The notes under the pieces are model-generated. The model worked only from the letters and a program-made list of their open reading frames with translations. It made no database searches and was not told where the DNA came from. Below are positions 51,662-59,617 of a stretch of DNA of 64,000 nt, in pieces. Source of the DNA: JBKHBT01 sp046542255 (GTDB taxonomy: Bacteria; UBP14; UBA6098; JBKHBT01); assembly GCA_046542255.1 (NCBI GenBank), contig JBKHBT010000002.1, positions 48,968-112,967 of the forward strand, written 5' to 3'. Both the position numbers and the translations under genes were made by a program. The first letter of the stretch is position 1. Each line of letters starts with the position of its first letter.

Positions 51662-52975
51662 TCATCTTGCAATTCCAAGTACGACATCCATCATATCCTT
51701 TATCGTATTAAGTACCTGCGCTGATGCCTGATATGCTCTTTGCTGTTTTACCATCTCCATAACCTCCTCTGATAAATCCACGCCGACATCCGAGCGGTAT
51801 CTGGTTTCGACAGTGCTCTTCTCTGCAGCATGACGCTGTGCATCTTTGTCATAGCCTTTTTTATATAAAGCAATGTCAAAAACTTTTTTCTCGAGAATAT
51901 CTGTCAGATTGGTTTCTTCTGGAATAACAGCTATCGAAGCTGCCGCCGAACCATCCGGCGATGCTGCTATATTGGATGGATTATTCTTAATCGATTCTGC
52001 CAAATCGATCGAATTTGCTGTTTTTTTGCTGTTATCGAAGAAATCACTACCCTTTGCCCCATTTTCAGAATAGCCATTTCTATGACGCTCATTTATCTCT
52101 GTAATAATCGCAGAAGCAAGCTCATCTAATACTTTTCTAGCTTCTGGAATATGGCTATTGAATGCCTCCAATCCAGCAGCCACTTTGCCATCTGTGATAT
52201 TGACTTCCTTTCCAGACCTTCCACTTATCACCTTGATATTATAATCATCATCGGTTGCTACTTCGAGTTTCGTTGCAATTTGTTTATCGGCAATGAATTG
52301 CCCTCCACTTGTCAGCGCAACTGTTCCATCTTTTCGCCAATGGACTTTGAAGTTAATAAATTCCGAAAGCCCTGATAGAACCGTCTCCAGTTGATCTTTG
52401 ACATTGCTGCCTTCATTATCATTTCTAATTGCCTTATTGTATTTTGTAACCTGCTGCAAAAGCTTATTTGCTTCTGATAGATGCATTTTCATTCCATCGA
52501 GTGTATCTTTCCGGAGATTAATTATCGAGCGATCTACTGCTTTGAAATTTGTCGCCAACTTTTCCGCCGAATATAAAACGGCCTTTTGCTCGACTTTGCC
52601 ATCAGGGTTTAATGACAGGTCATTGAATGCATCGTAGAGATCGTTCAAGCTTGTTGTAATCGGGCCATTTGGTTCACCAACTATCTCTTCGAGCTGGCCC
52701 ATAATATCGGATCTTTGCTTGGCGCCTGCCTCTTTGGCTATGGATGATAGAAGATTCCCGAGAAGGAAATTATTTTCATATCGCTGAAATTTGTCGATCT
52801 TTACGCCGCCAAAGCCACCTTTTAATTTCTGATAGTATTCACTCGATGATATAGTTCGCTTTTTGTGGTATCCGGGAGTATTGACATTGGTAATATTATT
52901 ACTTGTCGTTTCCATTTTCTTTTCATTCACATCGAGGCCTTTACGGGCTATGTTGAGGCTATTGATTAATGTCAT
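51662..52975 (-). CDS. flgK: Flagellar hook-associated protein 1 (FlgK)
   Basis: First junction protein on the hook tip. The 437 residues carry the N-terminal rod/hook signature LNIARKGLDVNEKKMETTSNNITNVNTPGY (given as a pattern), the helical D1 regions, and the C-terminal QQRAYQASAQVLNTIKDMMDVV, which with the N-terminus forms the coiled D0 domain. It is shorter than the ~550 of enterics, as expected from a reduced outer domain. ATG overlaps the flgN stop by one base. Confidence 0.92.
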   Translation of the reverse strand: MTLINSLNIARKGLDVNEKKMETTSNNITNVNTPGYHKKRTISSSEYYQKLKGGFGGVKIDKFQRYENNFLLGNLLSSIAKEAGAKQRSDIMGQLEEIVGEPNGPITTSLNDLYDAFNDLSLNPDGKVEQKAVLYSAEKLATNFKAVDRSIINLRKDTLDGMKMHLSEANKLLQQVTKYNKAIRNDNEGSNVKDQLETVLSGLSEFINFKVHWRKDGTVALTSGGQFIADKQIATKLEVATDDDYNIKVISGRSGKEVNITDGKVAAGLEAFNSHIPEARKVLDELASAIITEINERHRNGYSENGAKGSDFFDNSKKTANSIDLAESIKNNPSNIAASPDGSAAASIAVIPEETNLTDILEKKVFDIALYKKGYDKDAQRHAAEKSTVETRYRSDVGVDLSEEVMEMVKQQRAYQASAQVLNTIKDMMDVVLGIAR

Positions 52976-53265
52976 CAGGCCCTTTTTCTTATGGTTCCGG
53001 TTTTCTTAATGATATTCTCTGTTTGGATGCTTTCCAGGAGTCCATGAGTCAGTTTCTGTGCGAATTGGAGGATATCGATATTTTTCGATAGCTCATCAGA
53101 TAGCTTTTCGGCTTCGCTTTTGGTTTTTATTCCACCCGATTTGCGTAGTTTCTCGACAATTTTCTGAGCTCGATTTGTCAGCTCATCGAGTTCCTTTATG
53201 TCTCCCTGAATAATACTCTTGCGCTGTTTTGCAAGAATTTCTTCTAATGATTCTGTTAAATTCAT
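52975..53265 (-). CDS. FlgN-like chaperone
   Basis: A 96-residue all-helical protein of the FlgN type, which holds FlgK and FlgL before export. It is recognised by position directly before flgK and by size and helical, charged pattern (LTESLEEILAKQRKSI, ELDELTNRAQKIVEKL). Sequence alone is weak. The start at 53265 has CAGGTTG before it, whereas the in-frame start at 53298 has none. Confidence 0.65.
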   Translation of the reverse strand: MNLTESLEEILAKQRKSIIQGDIKELDELTNRAQKIVEKLRKSGGIKTKSEAEKLSDELSKNIDILQFAQKLTHGLLESIQTENIIKKTGTIRKRA

Positions 53266-53287
53266 TTTACAACCTGCATCTTTTGAT

Positions 53288-53929
53288 TTATTCTTCATTA
53301 TTATTTATTTTAACTTCATTATTTAATCTCTTCATTATCTTTTGCACATAGTCTTGCGTTTCTTTAAATGGCGGTATCCCACCGTGTTTAATTACATTTC
53401 CTTCGCCGGCATTATATGCTGCGAGTGCAATCTTTGTATCTCCGAATCTATCGAGCAATTCCTTCAGATAATCGACACCGCCCTGAATATTTTGGACAGG
53501 ATCGAGAGAATCTTTAACGCTGAATCTCTCCGCAGTTGGTTCCATAAGCTGCATCAGGCCTTTAGCGCCTTTTGGCGAAATGGCATTTTGATCCCAACTG
53601 GATTCTGTTTCGATAACGGCATCCACCAGTTCGGGATCAACGCCCCGGGATTTGGCGATATCCGTTGCTATATTTTTTAGGTTCCCTGTTTCTATGGAAC
53701 TAAAATCAAGTTTGTCATCCATTGCCTGCGCCAAAAATTGTGCCATCTGCCAGCGGAACATGCCCGTATATGAAATACCATCCTTCTCACCCATTATTTC
53801 TGTCGTCTTGAGCATTTCATTCATAAGAATTGTGGTAAAATTTTTCCCGATATCTGCATCTTCTGATTTTGCTTTTTTATTCTGAATAGGGCTTTGCATT
53901 CTCGCTGTAATTTCACTAATATTCATCAC
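53288..53929 (-). CDS. FlgJ-like rod-binding protein fused to a lytic transglycosylase
   Basis: A 213-residue protein with an N-terminal rod-binding domain (FTTILMNEMLKTTEIM, GMFRWQMAQFLAQAM) as in FlgJ. The C-terminal ~115 residues are an SLT/GH23 lytic transglycosylase domain: the catalytic Glu is in VIETESSW (Glu109), with GAKGLMQLMEPTA and IALAAYNAGEG. FlgJ of enterics carries a different muramidase domain (GH73), so this is an alternative tool for opening peptidoglycan for the rod. The 3' end runs a few bases from flgN. Confidence 0.88.
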   Translation of the reverse strand: MMNISEITARMQSPIQNKKAKSEDADIGKNFTTILMNEMLKTTEIMGEKDGISYTGMFRWQMAQFLAQAMDDKLDFSSIETGNLKNIATDIAKSRGVDPELVDAVIETESSWDQNAISPKGAKGLMQLMEPTAERFSVKDSLDPVQNIQGGVDYLKELLDRFGDTKIALAAYNAGEGNVIKHGGIPPFKETQDYVQKIMKRLNNEVKINNNEE

Positions 53930-55047
53930 ATCACCACCAATTCTGCTTTTAATGCACCGGCCTGTTTGATGGCCTGGAAAATAGCTATAATATCTCTCGG
54001 CTGAACGCCTATTACATTCAAACCTTGAACAAGTTCCTGTACGGTCGCCTCGCCACCGATCGAGAAGACTCTTCCGGAATCTTCAGTAACAAAGATGCTG
54101 TCAGCCAGTGCGGCTACTGTTTCTCCGCCTTCGGAAAATGGCAAAGGTTGTGAAATCTCCGGGAAACTCGAGATTTCGATTGTAATATCGCTATGCGCTA
54201 CAGCACAAGATGCAAGCTTGACTTCGCCGCCAATTACGACTGTTCCCGTTTTTTCATTAATAACCACCCTTGCTGGTGAGCTATCGATTACCTGTAATGT
54301 CTCAACCATAGAGACAAATTCTGATGGCTCCATCCTACCGATATTTATCCTGACAGTATTGCCTTGTACCTGCGTCTGAAATGATGTATCTATTGAATCT
54401 ATCGCCGTCCTTATTTGTGTTAAAACAGATGGCTGTGGGTCGTGAGGAATGAAGTTTATTATCGAATCGATTTGCCCGGGTATCGATTCTAGAAGCAAGC
54501 AGCCGCCAGGAATTTTTCCTACGGATGGATGATTTTTGGAAACTGAGCTTCCCGAGCCAGACTCATAAGCATATCCACCAACAGAAATCGGGCCTTGTGC
54601 CACACCGATCATATTATTATCGAGGTCATAGAGAAATGACCTTATCAAAGTACCACCAGCAAGGCTTTTGGCATCACCGACAGATGAGAGTGTTACATCT
54701 ACCTTGTCGCCTTTTTTTGAACCTGTTCTCGATGTCGCAGTTATTGCTACTATTGCCGCATTTTTCGCCTTCAGCTCATCGGGGTCGGCCTGAAGCCCCA
54801 TCTGCGTTGATAAATTTGCAAGTGCGCTATTTGTCTGCGGAGTTCCGCGTCCATCGCCGGTTCCGGCAAGGCCTACAACCAGGCCATAACCTGTCAGATA
54901 GACAGGCTCGGATGTATTGAAACTGCCCAGGTTCCGGACTAATACCGGGGAGTTCGCTATAAGTGAGCTCCCCGGTTGGAGGAGGAACAAGAGGCAGAGA
55001 ATTATATACAAAGTCTTAAAAATATTTTCTATCCTAAAATTATTCAT
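53926..55047 (-). CDS. flgI: Flagellar P-ring protein FlgI
   Basis: Forms the periplasmic P-ring around the rod. From the ATG at 55047 there are 373 residues with a signal peptide (MNNFRIENIFKTLYIILCLL). Family segments are GYGLVVGLAGTGDGRGTPQTN (given as a pattern), NAAIVAITA, GGTLIRSFLYD and VGVQPRDIIAIFQAIKQAGAL at the end. The longer in-frame start at 55077 (TTG) lies inside flgH. One base separates it from the flgH stop, and overlap of four bases links it to the flgJ-like gene. Confidence 0.95.
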   Translation of the reverse strand: MNNFRIENIFKTLYIILCLLFLLQPGSSLIANSPVLVRNLGSFNTSEPVYLTGYGLVVGLAGTGDGRGTPQTNSALANLSTQMGLQADPDELKAKNAAIVAITATSRTGSKKGDKVDVTLSSVGDAKSLAGGTLIRSFLYDLDNNMIGVAQGPISVGGYAYESGSGSSVSKNHPSVGKIPGGCLLLESIPGQIDSIINFIPHDPQPSVLTQIRTAIDSIDTSFQTQVQGNTVRINIGRMEPSEFVSMVETLQVIDSSPARVVINEKTGTVVIGGEVKLASCAVAHSDITIEISSFPEISQPLPFSEGGETVAALADSIFVTEDSGRVFSIGGEATVQELVQGLNVIGVQPRDIIAIFQAIKQAGALKAELVVM

Positions 55048-55048
55048 G

Positions 55049-55603
55049 TCAAAATATCCAATCCAGTACTTTTCCAATTAGGCTTTTATTTTGTGCTTTG
55101 GCATATTCGCCCTTGCTCTCGATTTTTATAGATAAATTCGCTACTCTATCGCTTGAGACATAATTATTTCTGGTGATATCTTCTGGCCTTACTATTCCAG
55201 AAAGTATAACAAAGCTTTCTTCATCATCTAAAGCAACTTTTTTACGCCCTTCTACGATTAGATTACCAACTTCTGATACTTGTTTTACTTCGACAGTTAT
55301 AGTAGCACTGACGAATCCATTCTTAGAAGATTCGCCGCCGCCATCCATAGAAGACTTATTGGAAAGCTCGGTTCCCATAAGTGGTATAGCATTCAAAACT
55401 CCGCTACCACCGAATTCGACAGCATTCTGCTCGGACTTGTCAGATTTCTGATTGCTTTGGCTTTTGGCATTTGTCGATTCTGATATTTTGACTGTCAGAA
55501 GATCGCCTATATCACGGGCAATAGGGTCTGCTATCAAGCTTTTATATGCTGATAATGGTAAAATCATTGTCAATACCAAAATGATTGCTAATGTCTTTGT
55601 CAT
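55049..55603 (-). CDS. flgH: Flagellar L-ring protein FlgH
   Basis: Forms the outer-membrane L-ring. The 184 residues include the family pattern DIGDLLTVKISEST and LIVEGRKKVALDDEE, plus the closing ISKLVGKVLDWIF-like end (SLIGKVLDWIF). The signal region MTKTLAIILVLTMILPLSAYK has no lipobox cysteine, unlike most FlgH lipoproteins. Overlaps flgA by four bases. Confidence 0.9.
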   Translation of the reverse strand: MTKTLAIILVLTMILPLSAYKSLIADPIARDIGDLLTVKISESTNAKSQSNQKSDKSEQNAVEFGGSGVLNAIPLMGTELSNKSSMDGGGESSKNGFVSATITVEVKQVSEVGNLIVEGRKKVALDDEESFVILSGIVRPEDITRNNYVSSDRVANLSIKIESKGEYAKAQNKSLIGKVLDWIF

Positions 55604-56262
55604 CTTATTACCACCTCTTTTGGTGCAAGGATTTCAGCCTCAATTACCTTGCGGTTTATCCTGATACGAATCTCATCACCGATAATTCCTCTTTCTATGG
55701 CCTTGCCTTTGGATGATAATTCGATACCGTTTTTTATCCACCGGAGTTTCACATTGTCTCCCGGTTCGATATCATAATATTTCTCAATTTGATTTTCGAA
55801 GAGCAAGTGGCCTTCTGCCAGCCTCTTTTTCGCCTTTTTCCCGATAATTTCATTATAATTTCTAATAGCAGTATAATTGGGAATCCAGCCGGTCTTTTCA
55901 ACGAGCATGTTTCGTTTTATTTTCAGGCCTTTATCGATATTATGCTTTGGTACAATATATTTACCCCATTTTTCGCAAAGGTATCTCCAGAATATGCCCC
56001 TTTTCCAACCATCGCCTTGCAGATATATGACTTCTCTGTGCTCGCCTATCTTGAAAGGATTTGGGAAATCGATCGTAAAATTTGAATCCGGGAGATATGC
56101 CTTAGAAGGCAAATTGACGATGAGTATTCTCATATTTTCATTTTCGAGGCTATCGAGCTGGTTTTGAAGCTTGTACTCGATAAATGCATCCTGGATCACG
56201 ATATCTGAAAACGCTATCGATACTATGACTAATGCAAAGATTATGAAACTCGTTTTTATCAT
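55600..56262 (-). CDS. flgA: Flagella basal body P-ring formation protein FlgA
   Basis: Periplasmic chaperone for P-ring assembly. 220 residues: signal peptide (MIKTSFIIFALVIVSIAFSD), a variable N-terminal domain, then a SAF-type C-terminal domain with KRLAEGHLLFENQIEKYYDIEPGDNVKL (a pattern) and GIIGDEIRIRIN. Stop and start overlap flgG and flgH. In this place (flgF-flgG-flgA-flgH-flgI), the identification is secure despite weak primary similarity. Confidence 0.85.
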   Translation of the reverse strand: MIKTSFIIFALVIVSIAFSDIVIQDAFIEYKLQNQLDSLENENMRILIVNLPSKAYLPDSNFTIDFPNPFKIGEHREVIYLQGDGWKRGIFWRYLCEKWGKYIVPKHNIDKGLKIKRNMLVEKTGWIPNYTAIRNYNEIIGKKAKKRLAEGHLLFENQIEKYYDIEPGDNVKLRWIKNGIELSSKGKAIERGIIGDEIRIRINRKVIEAEILAPKEVVIR

Positions 56263-57047
56263 TATCTTCTCAAATCTGAAATTGTTCCCAGCACTTGATC
56301 GGCTGCCTTGATTGATTTCGAATTAATTTCATATGCTCTCTGGCATGACATCAGGGTAACCATTTCTTCGACCGAGCTTACATTCGACTGTTCGAGATAT
56401 CCCTGCTTTATGATTCCTGCACCTTCTTCGCCCGGGATTACATCGACTGCTTCACCGGATGCATCGGTCGCTGTAAAAATGTTTTCTCCCATCCCCTTCA
56501 TACCGGAAGGATTGATAAACCTGGTAAGAGTGATTTGCCCTAATTGCTGTGGCTCTGTATCACCGGGCATATAACCCCAGACAACTCCATCCTGCGTAAT
56601 TGCGAGTGAAGATGTTTCAGGCGGTACGACAATCTGCGGATCGACCTGATAGCCGCTACTTGTAACGAGCGTGCCTTCCGGCGAGAGCTGTAATGCGCCA
56701 TCACGAGTATATCCATAATTTCCATCCGGCATCTCAAGGCGGAGAAAACCATCGCCCATGATAGCGACATCTGTGGGATTCTCTGTTGCAACCACAGTAC
56801 CCTGTTGATAGTTTCTCGAAGTACCGGCTACCTGCGAGCCATATCCCACTTCGATCATTCCGGAGGATGCGCTTTCTCGGCTTAAGGAACTTGGCGCAGG
56901 TATATGGTCGTAATATAGATCCTGGAAATTGACTCTCTGGCTTTTATAGCCAGTGGTCTGGATATTTGCGAGATTGTTTGCAGTATTGTCCAGTTGAAGC
57001 TCCTGTGCATACATTCCGCTTGCTGCTGTCCTTAGTGCCCTTATCAT
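56262..57047 (-). CDS. flgG: Flagellar distal rod protein FlgG
   Basis: Rod protein joining the rod to the hook. 261 residues as expected: ALRTAASGMYAQELQLDNTANNLANIQTTGYKSQRVNF is the N-terminal signature (a pattern, given in part). The internal GDGFLRLEMPDGNYGYTRDG and C-terminal QGYLEQSNVSSVEEM with QRAYEINSKSIKAADQVL are present. Stop overlaps the flgA ATG. Confidence 0.95.
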   Translation of the reverse strand: MIRALRTAASGMYAQELQLDNTANNLANIQTTGYKSQRVNFQDLYYDHIPAPSSLSRESASSGMIEVGYGSQVAGTSRNYQQGTVVATENPTDVAIMGDGFLRLEMPDGNYGYTRDGALQLSPEGTLVTSSGYQVDPQIVVPPETSSLAITQDGVVWGYMPGDTEPQQLGQITLTRFINPSGMKGMGENIFTATDASGEAVDVIPGEEGAGIIKQGYLEQSNVSSVEEMVTLMSCQRAYEINSKSIKAADQVLGTISDLRR

Positions 57048-57065
57048 ATTATATCATCCACCTTT

Positions 57066-57746
57066 CTAATCGACTTTTCCAAGCTCTGTCGAAGCCATTC
57101 TTAACATTTCTGAGCTTGTCCTGAAAATTTTTGAAGCAATTTCTGCGCTTCTTGTCAGCTCGATGAGAGAATTCATTTCCTCTACTCCATCCGAATTGGA
57201 GCTTTCTAAAGCTCCCTGAATCAATCTTGTATCCTGTGGTTCTTCTTCTGGTCCATCATATATGAAATTGCCATTTCTAGCCGGTTGCAATCTATTAGGC
57301 TCTGTTGGTACTGTAATATCTAATCTCCCGACCGCTTCGCCATTTACAATAATAGTGCCATCACCAGTTATCTCTGGCATCCCATTAATCTGAATCGCAC
57401 CGCCATCGACAAGAACAGTCTCTCCGGTAGAAGTAATCAGCTCGCCTTCTGGTGATACTGCAAAATCTCCGGCACGTCTCAGAAACATGCCATTATTATC
57501 CTGAACACGCAAATAGCCATCGCCTAAAACAGCGACATGATATGGATCACCATCCTTTTCAATCGCCCCCGAAGTATTTTCTCTATAGGATTGCATATTG
57601 ATTTCTTGATTTTTCTTTTCATATGCAGCTTTTAGTTTCTTGAAACCGGGAGTTTCGGTATTCGAAAGATTATTAGCGGTCATTTCCATTCGTCTCATAT
57701 TTCTTGAAATGGCTGCTTGCGTATTATTTACAATCTTAAAGCTCAT
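57066..57746 (-). CDS. Flagellar proximal rod protein (FlgF-like)
   Basis: A 226-residue basal-body rod protein directly upstream of flgG. N-terminal TANNLSNTETPGFKKL, internal VAVLGDGYLRVQDNNGMFLRRAGDFAV, and C-terminal IQGALESSNSDGVEEMNSLIELTRSAEIASKI match the FlgF/FlgG family. Position and length favour FlgF. An AGGTGG-type site precedes the ATG. Its ATG abuts the stop of the Big-domain lipoprotein gene. Confidence 0.88.
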   Translation of the reverse strand: MSFKIVNNTQAAISRNMRRMEMTANNLSNTETPGFKKLKAAYEKKNQEINMQSYRENTSGAIEKDGDPYHVAVLGDGYLRVQDNNGMFLRRAGDFAVSPEGELITSTGETVLVDGGAIQINGMPEITGDGTIIVNGEAVGRLDITVPTEPNRLQPARNGNFIYDGPEEEPQDTRLIQGALESSNSDGVEEMNSLIELTRSAEIASKIFRTSSEMLRMASTELGKVD

Positions 57747-58111
57747 CAGTCAATTGTCCCCATATTGATATTTACGCTATCTGTTATTAATTCGACATAT
57801 CCAACTATGACAGAGATGCCTGGTATCGAATCGGAAATCACAGTAACAGATGCCAGACCATCCTTTGTATAGGCACTTGCATCTATCACTCCTCTCGTCG
57901 CTGCAAACTGCACCAAAGTAGAGTCATTACAAGGTTTGCCGCCTTTTTGTACGGTGGCCCAGATGACCGCCTGCGAAAGGCCATCGGCCGGCAAAGAAAG
58001 AGGAAATGCAGTAACTTCGATATCTATTTCTTCTTCACTGGTCTCAGAAGCCCGTTCGCAACCTATAGATAAAACCAGGCTAAACAGCAATATTATTAGT
58101 GCTTTTTTCAA
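57746..58111 (-). CDS. Bacterial Ig-like (Big) domain lipoprotein in the flagellar operon
   Basis: A 121-residue lipoprotein: lipobox LSIGC (Cys 18), a short acidic stretch, and one Big_1/intimin-type domain (LSLPADGLSQAVIWATVQKGGKPC, then VQFAATRGVIDAS and GLASVTVISDSIPGIS, as separate segments). Such domains are found in outer surface and periplasmic proteins. No known flagellar part looks like this. It overlaps the barrel-like gene upstream by four bases and the rod gene by one. Confidence 0.7.
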   Translation of the reverse strand: MKKALIILLFSLVLSIGCERASETSEEEIDIEVTAFPLSLPADGLSQAVIWATVQKGGKPCNDSTLVQFAATRGVIDASAYTKDGLASVTVISDSIPGISVIVGYVELITDSVNINMGTID

Positions 58112-59328
58112 TATTGCCCCTTTCTGATCCTTTTAGTCTCATGATGGAGATTTTCGAAAAGCTCTTTGAGAGCTTCTTTTTTCAATTTTTGTGTCTCTGT
58201 GAAATCACAATATTGTGTATAATCATTCGAGTCTTCGCCCAAAAGCAGAAACTCACCGTTTTTTGTTTCGAGCCCATAGATATTTTTATCAGCGACCAGC
58301 TTGCCTTCGGTATCTTTGGCTTTGAAACTCATGGTATATCTTCCTAAAATATTTTCTTTCCTTAGAATTAAAGGTAAATAGGATTTTGCCTTTTTCTCAT
58401 TTGTAAAATCTAAAAGAGAGTATTCGATAGTTATCTTTTCATCAATAAGGCTTTTGTATTTTGGAGTTAGATTCATCAGATTATTCCATAAGGTATCTTC
58501 CTGTGGAAATTCTTGCCAACTTGTTCTATCTATGAATTCTACGCCGGGCAAATAATCGGGAGTATCTTCAAATACTCTAATTCTGGTAGCCAAACCGACA
58601 TTGTAGCCGAAGCTTTCTTCATGCCGGGCGAAATCTTTGGAAAATCCAGCATTTAGTTTGACGAATTTGTAGTCTTTAGAAACATTAAAATGAAAATCAT
58701 GTGGCGGATTTGCCGTGAAATCTGTAATATATGTCGCTTTTATCTCCATTTGCCAGGGAAGGTAAACTTTCAAGCCGCCGCCTGCTCGATAATAGATATC
58801 GCTCATATCTTCCGGCATAGAAGCAGCGAAATTGGCAGCTATATGGATAGCATTTTCCTGAACATATCCGAGTGCAGCGCCATAGCCAAAGTCATTGGAG
58901 CCTGAAGTATAATCTGGAAAAGCAGAATGATGTCCGCGATATCCTGATGGAACTGTGGCCTGTCCAAAAATGCCGACATGGAGGCCATATATATATGGTA
59001 TCTCACCTCTGGCTGTCAAACCAAGAACTGCATCTCCCGGGCCAGCTTTGACCAAAGCCCCACGAACCTCGGAGTAATATGGAAAATAGGTATGGAAAGA
59101 AAGCCATCTTAAAAAATCCATTTGCATATTTCCGTATATAGTTACGAGTGTGCTATCTGGATCCATATACAGCGGAGAATATCCAGCTTCGATTTCCATC
59201 ATCCCGTAATCAGTTGTTTCCGGGAAGACGATTCTTTCAAGTCCGAAATGCGGTATATCGTTTACTCTTGCAAAAAGGCCAAGTGCCATAAATAGTATTA
59301 GACAAATTATGTATTCTCTTCTTTCCAT
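58108..59328 (-). CDS. Outer membrane protein of unknown function heading the flagellar operon
   Basis: A 406-residue exported protein: signal-like N-terminus (MERREYIICLILFMALGLFA), then ~240 residues of alternating aromatic and polar strands (MEIEAGYSPLYMD, FGYGAALGYVQ, VKLNAGFSKDF), typical of a beta-barrel. A C-terminal ~130-residue part follows that looks soluble. I do not recognise it. It lies four bases inside the lipoprotein gene and has a sigma-54-like promoter 15-30 bases before its ATG, so it may be the first gene of the flagellar operon. Role could be in the outer ring or motor periphery. Confidence 0.6.
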   Translation of the reverse strand: MERREYIICLILFMALGLFARVNDIPHFGLERIVFPETTDYGMMEIEAGYSPLYMDPDSTLVTIYGNMQMDFLRWLSFHTYFPYYSEVRGALVKAGPGDAVLGLTARGEIPYIYGLHVGIFGQATVPSGYRGHHSAFPDYTSGSNDFGYGAALGYVQENAIHIAANFAASMPEDMSDIYYRAGGGLKVYLPWQMEIKATYITDFTANPPHDFHFNVSKDYKFVKLNAGFSKDFARHEESFGYNVGLATRIRVFEDTPDYLPGVEFIDRTSWQEFPQEDTLWNNLMNLTPKYKSLIDEKITIEYSLLDFTNEKKAKSYLPLILRKENILGRYTMSFKAKDTEGKLVADKNIYGLETKNGEFLLLGEDSNDYTQYCDFTETQKLKKEALKELFENLHHETKRIRKGQY

Positions 59329-59342
59329 CTGCTAATAACATA

Positions 59343-59358
59343 TGCAAGCTATATGCCA
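59343..59358 (-). promoter_or_regulatory. Sigma-54-like promoter of the flagellar operon
   Basis: Minus strand reads TGGCATATAGCTTGCA: the -24 TGGCAYR box and -12 TTGCA box with the right 4-base spacing. Transcription would begin only about four bases before the ATG at 59328, so the message is nearly leaderless. It lies in non-coding DNA. It was the only match to this consensus found by eye at a gene start in the window. Confidence 0.7.
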
Positions 59359-59423
59359 TAAAAATAAAATATTGCATAAGGGATTGATAGATAGGAAGTT
59401 AGTGGATTACATTAAAAATTCGC

Positions 59424-59471
59424 TATTCCGTGAAGGGGAATATTTTTCATAACATTCAGCCAAAATATTCC
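59424..59471. promoter_or_regulatory. Candidate activator site (three TATTCC/GGAATA half-sites)
   Basis: TATTCC (59424), GGAATATTTT (59437) and AAAATATTCC (59462) form two overlapping inverted repeats, TATTCC-N7-GGAATA and GGAATATTTT-N15-AAAATATTCC, at about -92 to -139 from the sigma-54-like start. That is where NtrC-type activators usually bind. The remaining gap from 59329 to 59617 holds no gene. Confidence 0.55.
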
Positions 59472-59617
59472 AGCTTTGGCGACATGGCTTGATTTAACCG
59501 ATTTGAAGAATTTTCTTTAGATATGATATTTTTTCCGGAAGCTTTCTTTCCGTCTCAAATTATGGCCTAAATCATTAATCGGATAATAGAAAAGATTTCT
59601 TAAGGAATTTATGAAAT

